Origin: Candidatus Hydrogenedentota bacterium
GTDB taxonomy: Bacteria > Hydrogenedentota > Hydrogenedentia > Hydrogenedentales > SLHB01
Assembly (NCBI GenBank): GCA_020848835.1
Contig: JADLHJ010000015.1
Location: 1 to 38,623, forward strand
DNA: 38,623 bases
Direction of reading: 5' to 3'
Part shown: positions 31,981-38,623 of the stretch, in pieces
Position numbering within the stretch: position 1 is the first letter of the stretch
Layout of the letters: every line of letters starts with the position of its first letter
Notes under the pieces: model-generated
Seen by the model: only the letters and a program-made list of their open reading frames with translations
The model's database searches: none
What the model was told of the DNA's origin: nothing
Position numbers and translations under genes: made by a program

Positions 31981-33614
31981 GCGTTTGCTCCTTTCGGTGC
32001 AATGGCGTTTTTCAGCAGTGAACCAAAGACCATCGCTGTCCCTGCAGCGAGGTATGCGCAGATTCCGAGAATGTTGCCGTTTGCCTTTGCAAATGCGCTA
32101 ATGGCTTCGTTTGAACTTTGTTCGAGCACCAGCACGGAGATGGGGAAAATTGCACCGAGAACGATCGCGGCGGCGGCACCCCAGTTGTTTGCGCCTTTCC
32201 AGTAGCAGCACGCAATCAGCAGCGTGGACATGCTGGCGAGATAGATCGTGCCCGTGACCGTGAGGTAACTCCAGAGGTCACCCTTCAGCGGGTACCACAA
32301 TCCGAAGAACAGAAGGAATACGCCGATGCCTGCGACAAGGCAGCGGCTGACCATGAGACCGCGCTTTTCGCTCCAGTTCTTTTTGCGGAATGGGGCGAGG
32401 ATGTCGTTGTAGATCACGCTTGCCCAGGTGAGCATGTACGAGGAATCGGTGGACATATCGGCGGCGAGCATGGCTGCGATCAGGATGCCGGTGAGGCCGA
32501 CGGGTACGAAGGTGCCGAGGAAGAGTGGCATCGCGTGCAGCGTTGAATGCGTTTGTCCACCTGCCACGAAAGTGTGCGTCGCGAGATCGACACTTGTTGG
32601 CGCGAATACCGCGAGCGCGGCGACGCCCCACATGACCGGGATAAGCCATCGGCAGACAAAGAAGAAGCTTGTGCGCGTGTAGACGCGACGTCCAGTGTCG
32701 GTGTCTTTCGCGGCGAGCAGGCGCTGAATGGTTGTTTGCCACGTGAGCGTCGCGGCGGTATTCACGAACGCGTTGAAAATAATGAAGGACCAACCCATGC
32801 TTGAGTTTGCAAATGGATTGAATCCGCCTGCTCCGTAATGTGTTTCAACGGTGTTTACGAGCGAAGCCCAGCCAATGCTATACAAGATCAACACCGTGAC
32901 TGCGATGAGGCCTAAACTCATTACGATGAATTGCAGGAAATCAGTGACCAGAACGGAGAGCATGCCACCGAGCACGGTGTAGATGCCGACTGCAAGCAGC
33001 AGCGCGGTCATCATTATTTCGAGCTTATAGGTTTGGAAGAAGCCTTGCGGCGCGGGCGCGGCTGCTGAGGGCGTCGCTGTTTCGTCGTTTGCCGGCGCGG
33101 ATTGCGCGGCTTCAGTTTGCGGTGTTGCTTGTGCTTGAACCGCGGGCGCGTTCATACCTGTCGCATTAATTAGGAATTCGCCGCCCATGCGGAGAAAGAC
33201 GCCCATGTTGAGCAGGCCGCCGAGCACGATGACGACGCCGGCGAGCCAGCGGATGCCGGTGCCATATCGCAATTGAAAGAGTTCGGGGATTGTCATGACG
33301 CCCGCGTCGCGCAGGGGCTTCACGCAAAAGCCGGTATAGCCGATGAGGAACATCGCAGTGGCCTGCAGTAAGCCGGGCACGGCGCCCGCGAAGCCTTTTT
33401 CAAACCCGCTTTGCGCGGTGTACATGCAGGTGACGATGCCGAACTCGGTGGCGGCGAGGGACGCGATGCCGAGATAGAGATTCATCTCGCGGCCGGCGAT
33501 TAGGAATTGTTCGACCTTGCCGACGTATTTGCGCACGGCAATGCCGGCGGCCATGGTGACGATGATGTAGAGTCCAACGATGCTGCCGTCAATCGGCCAG
33601 CTAAAATTATTCAT
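31977..33614 (-). CDS. Sodium:solute symporter (SSS family)
   Basis: A 545-residue transporter with about 13 helices. Family features include VEQFLIAGREMNLYLGIASL (34-53), FLRMGGEFLI, TVLGGMLSVLVTDFLQFIVM and GILIAAMLAADMSTDSSYM, the SSS signature region. It should import a sugar, uronate, amino acid or similar solute with Na+. Residues 152-190 form an Ala/Pro/Gln/Thr-rich insert between two helices that normal members lack; it reads as a flexible loop. ATG 33614 is chosen with GGGGAA upstream; the frame is open to 33638. It lies 69 bases downstream of the DUF4091 gene and overlaps the start of the 48-aa gene by four bases, giving a three-gene unit. Confidence 0.88.
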   Translation of the reverse strand: MNNFSWPIDGSIVGLYIIVTMAAGIAVRKYVGKVEQFLIAGREMNLYLGIASLAATEFGIVTCMYTAQSGFEKGFAGAVPGLLQATAMFLIGYTGFCVKPLRDAGVMTIPELFQLRYGTGIRWLAGVVIVLGGLLNMGVFLRMGGEFLINATGMNAPAVQAQATPQTEAAQSAPANDETATPSAAAPAPQGFFQTYKLEIMMTALLLAVGIYTVLGGMLSVLVTDFLQFIVMSLGLIAVTVLILYSIGWASLVNTVETHYGAGGFNPFANSSMGWSFIIFNAFVNTAATLTWQTTIQRLLAAKDTDTGRRVYTRTSFFFVCRWLIPVMWGVAALAVFAPTSVDLATHTFVAGGQTHSTLHAMPLFLGTFVPVGLTGILIAAMLAADMSTDSSYMLTWASVIYNDILAPFRKKNWSEKRGLMVSRCLVAGIGVFLLFFGLWYPLKGDLWSYLTVTGTIYLASMSTLLIACCYWKGANNWGAAAAIVLGAIFPISVLVLEQSSNEAISAFAKANGNILGICAYLAAGTAMVFGSLLKNAIAPKGANA

Positions 33615-33683
33615 GGCATTTCCCCTGTCCGCACGCACCCCACGCGGATGAAGAATGACTGTAGCGGTAAGGGCCGCGCGCGA

Positions 33684-35393
33684 TCAATGTTGCTGTGCGC
33701 GGAGGATGGCTTCGGCGAGGCGTTCGCGAAGTTGAGGGAGTGCGAGTGCGTCCTGCTTCCATGTGCCCCAGGTGGGGACTGCTTCACGCGCGATTGCGTC
33801 GGCTTCGTCGTGTTTGCCTAAGCTGGCGAGCAGCGCGAAGTACTCGTAGTCTTCCATGCCGTCGCGCAACGCTTTGAGGCGGATCGATGCTATCGGGCCT
33901 TCGATGCCCGCGTCTTCTCCGGGGTAGAAAAGCGAGCCTTCTCCGTTCCAGCGTACGCGGAATCCGGGATCGTGCCAGCAGTCCCGTTTGGGTGAATCCC
34001 AGTAGACGGACGACCAATATAAGAGGCCGGTGATTCCGTAGCGCCAATTGAGCCAGGGCGCGACGCGGTATGAGGTGAGTGGGAAATCGATCTGCCAGAA
34101 CGGTGGGAGATCGTCTTTTACCTTCTCGTAGTCGGGGTGGTAGGGGTGCGCCGTTTGGACGAGCGCGGTGTAGCTCCAGATTTCGTCGCCAGTTGCTTTG
34201 ACGCATTCATTGCTTTTCTCCTCGATGAACCCGAAGAGCGGACACCAGATATCGATTGCGTCGTCGAGTGTGCCCCAGGCGGCATCGTGCGTGTAGGGCT
34301 GTTCGACGACGAGTTTGCGGATGCGCGGCTCGGCTTCGTGGATGAAGGCGCCGAGTTGGCGGACGCGATCGTATTGCTCGGGCGTGTTGGGTTCATCGAA
34401 CATGTAGAGGTAGGAGCGATCGGCCCAACTGTTTTCGAGGAGGAATGCGTACCACGAGCGGTAGAAGGCGAAGGATTTTTCTCGGCTTTCTGGTGCGTCG
34501 CCGAATGGTGAATGCGGTATTTCAAAGTTGGTGACGTGATAGCGATTCATGTACGCGGCGATTTGTTCTTTTGTAGCCGCATCGAAGGTCACGGTGCCGT
34601 CGTCGCCAGGTGTGGGGAACAGGCGTCGCGGTGTAGGGGGATTGAGGCGGTTGTCCGCAAACATCTGCGCGTAACGCTCTTCCAGCACGCGGTATTTTTC
34701 GTCTTCTGTTTTTAGGCCGTGATAGTTGGCGATGCCTTCGATGCCGCCGAAATGATTTTCGAGCGTTGGGCCTTCGGGCAGCGTGAAGTCCCATACCGTT
34801 AACGTGATCGTTGATTGTGCTAGTTGCTTCTCCTTTGCGTGAATCGTCAGCGTCGCCGTGTAGTCACCCGGCTTTGCATCGCGCGGGACGTATACATCGA
34901 GCCAGAGCGTTTGGCGTTGACCGGGCCAGATTGCAAAAGGCGTCGCGCCGTACGCCGCGCCTTCGCGTTTTTCTTCGCCGGTCCACAATGGCGATGCGCA
35001 TTTCTTTCCGGTATAGGGATCAATAAACGGTACAAGCGGATCGGGTGTCAGACCGGGGGCTTCAGTGGCGCGCGGCGCGGAGAAGCGGATGGGGACATAT
35101 TCGACGCGGTAGAGCGTGGCGGAATTCGCGGGCAGTTGTTCGCTGGCGGCATTGGCGAACGGTGATATTGCGGCGTCCAGATCGGACAGGCGATTTAAGC
35201 CGGTCAGGGAAATCTGGAGTGACTCGTATTCGCCGCGCGCGGCGTGCAAGGTTGGTTCGCACGTGGCGGGTAAGGGACCTTCTTGCCGAATACGAACTGT
35301 AGCGGGGTGCGTGGTTAGTTCGTAGGCTTTTCCGACGAGTTCCGCCGATGCGGAGACCGAAACAAGGATTAGTAACGTAATTCGCTTATACAT
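33684..35393 (-). CDS. Exported DUF4091 glycoside-hydrolase-like protein
   Basis: A 569-residue secreted protein with a signal peptide of about 17 residues (MYKRITLLILVSVSASA). An N-terminal beta-rich part (~18-210) includes YTATLTIHAKEKQL; from ~215 a TIM-barrel-like part follows with an acidic YMFDEPN (Asp333, Glu334), a position expected for catalysis. The C-terminal DUF4091 block has WNGEGSLFYPG and then ASIRLKALRDGMEDYEYF. The family is related to glycoside hydrolases; specificity unknown. It opens a minus-strand unit with the symporter and small protein, so release of a carbohydrate that the symporter imports is the natural reading. An inverted repeat lies 55-77 bases upstream. Confidence 0.85.
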   Translation of the reverse strand: MYKRITLLILVSVSASAELVGKAYELTTHPATVRIRQEGPLPATCEPTLHAARGEYESLQISLTGLNRLSDLDAAISPFANAASEQLPANSATLYRVEYVPIRFSAPRATEAPGLTPDPLVPFIDPYTGKKCASPLWTGEEKREGAAYGATPFAIWPGQRQTLWLDVYVPRDAKPGDYTATLTIHAKEKQLAQSTITLTVWDFTLPEGPTLENHFGGIEGIANYHGLKTEDEKYRVLEERYAQMFADNRLNPPTPRRLFPTPGDDGTVTFDAATKEQIAAYMNRYHVTNFEIPHSPFGDAPESREKSFAFYRSWYAFLLENSWADRSYLYMFDEPNTPEQYDRVRQLGAFIHEAEPRIRKLVVEQPYTHDAAWGTLDDAIDIWCPLFGFIEEKSNECVKATGDEIWSYTALVQTAHPYHPDYEKVKDDLPPFWQIDFPLTSYRVAPWLNWRYGITGLLYWSSVYWDSPKRDCWHDPGFRVRWNGEGSLFYPGEDAGIEGPIASIRLKALRDGMEDYEYFALLASLGKHDEADAIAREAVPTWGTWKQDALALPQLRERLAEAILRAQQH

Positions 35394-35687
35394 GTAGTAA
35401 TAACCCCATTTCGCAACTTGGTATGCATGGACTGGATACTACCAAAAACAAACGTTCGGCAATCGTTTGTCGGATGTCCAATTCGCGCCTGGTGCGGCTC
35501 AATGTCACGTACTTTGACGTAGAAAAGCGCCGTTGTCTCGGCGCGCTCCACAGCACTTCGCGCGCGTTTGTCACGGGATATGGCTGCTGGATTACTCCCC
35601 GCCTGAACGGATAGTGTTTTGTAGTGCAACGCCCTGATCGCGGGCGCTTTTTAGCAAGGCTTTTTTAAACTGGAACTCGCGGACTAG
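35394..35687. other. Divergent intergenic region between DUF4091 and kinase genes
   Basis: 294 bases with no gene I can support. Contents are an inverted repeat ACAAACG...CGTTTGT (35448-35454 and 35464-35470) near the DUF4091 start and a 5-bp hairpin (35630-35634 and 35642-35646) followed by CTTTTT before the kinase gene. Promoters for both genes must lie here. Confidence 0.5.
35448..35470. promoter_or_regulatory. ACAAACG/CGTTTGT inverted repeat upstream of the DUF4091 operon
   Basis: Perfect 7-bp arms with a 9-base spacer, 55-77 bases before the DUF4091 start. A plausible operator for substrate-controlled expression of the DUF4091-symporter unit; no regulator gene is adjacent. Confidence 0.35.
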
Positions 35688-38623
35688 ATGGAACAAGACC
35701 GTAATTTGCTGTTTGGCGTGTTGGCCGTGCAATTGGGCAAGGTCACGTCGAACCGTCTAATGCAGGCTGCGGCGGCGTGGGCAATTGATCCGGCGACGCC
35801 ATTGGATGCGCGGCTTGTTGAGCAGGGTGCGTTGAACGCGGCAGATCGAGAGTTGATTGATCGGCTGGTTAGCGAGGCGATTCGCGCGCATTCGGGGGAT
35901 GCGAAGGCGACGTTGGCGACATTTGGCGGGCCTGAACAAGTCGTCAAGACATTTGGCGGGACCGTCGCGATAACGAAGGATGGAGTGAAGCCTGCCGCGC
36001 CTTCGGGCGATGCGACCGTTGCGATCGCGCCGCCGCCGGACACGGGCGTGCTCGAAACACCTGACCGCTATAAAACCGTCAGCGAGCAAGGGCGCGGCGG
36101 TTATGGGCGCGTGTTGCTCGTACACGATCAGTTCATGCAGCGCGAAATCGCGATGAAGGAATTGATCCCGCCGTCGAATGAGCCGATTGGATCAAACATT
36201 CCCACGCCAAGCCGTGAATCGATTGAAGCGGTGTCGCGGTTCCTGCAAGAGGCGAAGATTACCGGACAGCTTGAGCATCCTTCGATCGTGCCGGTTTATG
36301 AATTGGGCCATCGTGCGGACGGCGCGCTTTATTACACGATGAAGCTGGTGCGCGGAAAGACCTTGAGCAAGGAACTCGCGCAGTGTAAATCGTTGCGCGA
36401 CCGGCTTGAGTTGTTGCCGCGGTATCTTGACCTGTGTCACGCAATCGCCTACGCGCACGATCGCGGCGTGATACATCGCGACATCAAACCCGATAACGTG
36501 ATGATCGGCAGTTTCGGCGAGACGGTCGTGATCGATTGGGGCCTCGCGAAGTTGAAGGGGAAGGCGGACGTCTATGCGGCGGAGTTGAAAGCGACCGCGC
36601 AGGCGTTGAAAGAAGGTCCGGCGGCGCCGACGGCGCAGACGTTGTACGGAACGATCCTGGGCACGCCGCATTTCATGGCGCCGGAGCAGGCGCGCGGCGA
36701 TATCGATAGCGTAGACGAGCGATCGGATGTGTATGCGCTGGGTGCGGTGTTGTACGTGTTGCTCACCGGGAAACGTCCATACGACAAAGCGCCGCTGCAA
36801 AACGTAATTTTGCACATCAATCTTCCGCCGTTGACGGCGATAAAAGACCTCGCGTCGAACGCGCCACCCGAATTGATCACGATTTGCTACAAGGCGCTTG
36901 AGACGAAGCAACCCGATCGGTATCAGAACGCGGCGGAACTTTCGCGTGAGATCGAACGCTTCATGTCCGGCGCGCTGGTTGAGTCCCACGAGTACACGTT
37001 GCGCGATCAGGTGCGGCGTTTTGTGCAGAAATACAAGGCGCAGGTGGCGACGGCGGGTTTGGCCTTTGCGGCGCTGTTGATCGTCGGGGTTGTTTCGTAC
37101 ATCCAGATTTTACAGGCGAATAAGAGTGAGCGCGAGCAGCGCGTGGCTGCGGAAGATGCGCGCCAACTTGCAGAGGAAAAGGGCAAGCAGGAAGCGGAAG
37201 CGCGCGCGATTGCGGAGCGCGAGTTGTATATCAGCAACGTTCGGCTTGCGTATCGCAGCATTCAGCAGAACCAGTACGACGTGGCGCGCACGCTGCTCGC
37301 GGCGTGTCCGGAGTCTTATTGGAGTTGGGAGTGGGGGTGGCTCGAACAATTGTGCAACAAGGACCTCGCAACGTTTTCGGGTCATAGCGTGCCGGTGCAG
37401 AAGGTAGCGGTGAGCCGCGACGGCGCACAGGCAGTTTCCGGTGATAGCGACGGCACTGTGATCTTGTGGGATGTGGTCTCTGGCAATGAAGTGCGGCGTG
37501 CGCCTGCCTTGAAGGGACAGGTGATTGCCCTCGCGTTTGCGCCGGATAGTCAATCGATTGCGGTTGGCGGCGCGGGCAATGAAGCGAGTGTGTTCACGAC
37601 CAACACCCTTGAGCCGCAGTACTCGCTTGCGGGGCACACCGCCGCGATAAACGCGGTGGCATTCAATCCGTATGGGCGCATGTTGGCGACGGCGTCGAGC
37701 GATGACACTGCGCGTATTTGGAACCTCGATACGCGCGAATCGGTTGCGGTGTTGTCCGAACATCTCAATGATGTCGTTGCGATTGCGTGGTCGGCGAATG
37801 GCGCGTTTGTGGTTACGGGATCATTGGACAACACGCTGGCCATTTGGGACGCGCAAACGTGGAAATTGTTGCGCAAACTGGAAGGGCACACGAACGACGT
37901 GACGTGTTTGTCGATTTCACCTGAGAGCAATCGTGTCGCGAGCGGGGCCGCGGACGGCACGGTGCGGGTGTGGAACGTCGCCGATGGCAAACAAATTTCC
38001 CAACGCGATTTCGGGCGTGACATCCGTGATGTCGTGTTTGCGTCTGACGGTTTGCGTCTTGCGGTGGCGAAAGAACATCCCGTAATTGATCTCGTTCCGC
38101 TTACTGACGACAAATCAATGCCGTATGCATTGCGCGGGCACTCGGCCCCGGTTGGGAGCGTTGCATTTCTGCCTGCGGGCGATCAGATGCTGTCTGCAAG
38201 CCGTGATGGTTCAGTAAAGCTTTGGTACGCGCCGAGCGCGTTGACGGGACCGACACCATTGCCGCCAGGGACAACCATACAAGAATTGCACCTTGCAGAT
38301 CGCGAACACCGATACCTTGCAATTGCGTCTACGTTGGGAACCTGCGGTGTGTTCGATACGCAGAAGGGTCAAGTGGTCGCGCACTTGGACAACCTGGGTA
38401 AGACAGGTTTGGGTGGCAGGCTCTGGGGCTTCACGCACGATGCCGCGCATCTGATGTATACGGGCGAGGATAACCGCCCGAAGATGCTTGATCTTACGGG
38501 TGGAACGAGTGTTGAGCTGAAGTTAAAGGGCGCGCCGTTTTATCCCGGATTTCCAAACACGAAGAAGAATGTCGCCATTACTTCAACGTCGGGCGAGATC
38601 GAGATTTACGATGTCGCAACGGG
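35688..38623 (+). CDS. Ser/Thr protein kinase with C-terminal WD40 propeller (partial, runs off window)
   Basis: At least 978 residues; the end lies beyond the window. Residues 1-75 form an N-terminal helix-rich module (DRNLLFGVLAVQLGKVT) common in planctomycete kinases. The kinase domain starts near 128: glycine loop GRGGYGRV (135-142), Lys157 in AMKEL, HRDIKPDNV (263-271), DWG (283-285) in place of DFG, GTPHFMAPEQARG and DVYALGAVLYVLLTG. One helix near 451-473 anchors it, followed by a charged coiled-coil-like stretch (EREQRVAAEDARQLAEE) to about 510. WD40 repeats begin near 558, with FSGHSVPVQKVAVS, LAGHTAAINAVAF, LEGHTNDVTCLSI and RGHSAPVGSVAF. An in-frame TAG directly before the ATG fixes the start. 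Likely an extracytoplasmic-sensing kinase; targets unknown. Confidence 0.93.
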   Translation, partial: MEQDRNLLFGVLAVQLGKVTSNRLMQAAAAWAIDPATPLDARLVEQGALNAADRELIDRLVSEAIRAHSGDAKATLATFGGPEQVVKTFGGTVAITKDGVKPAAPSGDATVAIAPPPDTGVLETPDRYKTVSEQGRGGYGRVLLVHDQFMQREIAMKELIPPSNEPIGSNIPTPSRESIEAVSRFLQEAKITGQLEHPSIVPVYELGHRADGALYYTMKLVRGKTLSKELAQCKSLRDRLELLPRYLDLCHAIAYAHDRGVIHRDIKPDNVMIGSFGETVVIDWGLAKLKGKADVYAAELKATAQALKEGPAAPTAQTLYGTILGTPHFMAPEQARGDIDSVDERSDVYALGAVLYVLLTGKRPYDKAPLQNVILHINLPPLTAIKDLASNAPPELITICYKALETKQPDRYQNAAELSREIERFMSGALVESHEYTLRDQVRRFVQKYKAQVATAGLAFAALLIVGVVSYIQILQANKSEREQRVAAEDARQLAEEKGKQEAEARAIAERELYISNVRLAYRSIQQNQYDVARTLLAACPESYWSWEWGWLEQLCNKDLATFSGHSVPVQKVAVSRDGAQAVSGDSDGTVILWDVVSGNEVRRAPALKGQVIALAFAPDSQSIAVGGAGNEASVFTTNTLEPQYSLAGHTAAINAVAFNPYGRMLATASSDDTARIWNLDTRESVAVLSEHLNDVVAIAWSANGAFVVTGSLDNTLAIWDAQTWKLLRKLEGHTNDVTCLSISPESNRVASGAADGTVRVWNVADGKQISQRDFGRDIRDVVFASDGLRLAVAKEHPVIDLVPLTDDKSMPYALRGHSAPVGSVAFLPAGDQMLSASRDGSVKLWYAPSALTGPTPLPPGTTIQELHLADREHRYLAIASTLGTCGVFDTQKGQVVAHLDNLGKTGLGGRLWGFTHDAAHLMYTGEDNRPKMLDLTGGTSVELKLKGAPFYPGFPNTKKNVAITSTSGEIEIYDVAT

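Noticed and set aside
35423..35614. Possible 63-aa gene in the DUF4091/kinase intergenic region
   Set aside because: No ribosome site, no signal or domain, and it covers an inverted repeat more likely to be regulatory.
36192..36989. 265-codon open frame antisense to the Ser/Thr kinase gene
   Set aside because: It is the shadow of the kinase domain; the sense frame has HRD and DWG motifs and runs unbroken.

Overview
The window looks like a chromosomal segment from the Planctomycetes / Lentisphaerae / Candidatus Hydrogenedentes sphere of bacteria. Evidence for this is a DUF1559-type prepilin-like protein, a DUF1080 protein, a DUF4091 protein, a cytochrome c / copper monooxygenase fusion, and a giant Ser/Thr kinase with WD40 repeats. 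The prepilin N-terminus resembles those I recall from Hydrogenedentes, but the phylum call is inference. I see no rRNA, tRNA, phage, transposase or CRISPR array.

Region 1 (1-2942): a pseudopilin-like DUF1559 gene with a strong terminator, a full-length HTTM / vitamin-K-dependent gamma-carboxylase-like membrane protein, and a 66-aa lipoprotein with its own terminator. Region 2 (3056-18623) is dominated by very hydrophobic envelope enzymes. It holds a cytosolic GT2 polyprenyl-phosphate-sugar synthase, an AftB-like GT-C protein, two YfhO-like proteins, another GT-C-like protein translationally coupled to the first YfhO, an OafA-type acyltransferase, a membrane-embedded spermidine-synthase-like protein, and a GT-C protein with an N-terminal beta-sandwich. 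The synthase could supply lipid-linked sugar and the GT-C/YfhO proteins could transfer it outside the membrane, so the region reads as an uncharacterised glycan or protein glycosylation locus.

Region 3 (18718-25673): a secreted cytochrome c / PHM-type copper monooxygenase with all expected ligands, then a minus-strand set. That set is an HDOD / degenerate histidine kinase / receiver protein 33 bp upstream of a GT-C protein, followed by a methyltransferase overlapping a small membrane-anchored protein. Region 4 (25829-31722): a secreted beta-propeller, a two-TM protein, an ECF sigma factor without an adjacent anti-sigma gene, a glucuronokinase-like GHMP kinase, a small exported protein, a DUF1080 protein and a PlsC-like acyltransferase. 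Several inverted repeats sit between these genes.

Region 5 (31834-35393) is a compact minus-strand module: an exported DUF4091 glycosidase-like protein, a sodium:solute symporter and a 48-aa one-helix protein whose start codon overlaps the symporter stop. It is best explained as carbohydrate capture and import. Region 6 (35688-end) is the Ser/Thr kinase-WD40 protein, cut by the window edge.

Most notable items are the 48-aa symporter partner, the degenerate HDOD-kinase-receiver protein linked to a GT-C gene, the plant-type glucuronokinase homologue, the heme-copper monooxygenase fusion and the dense GT-C/YfhO cluster.
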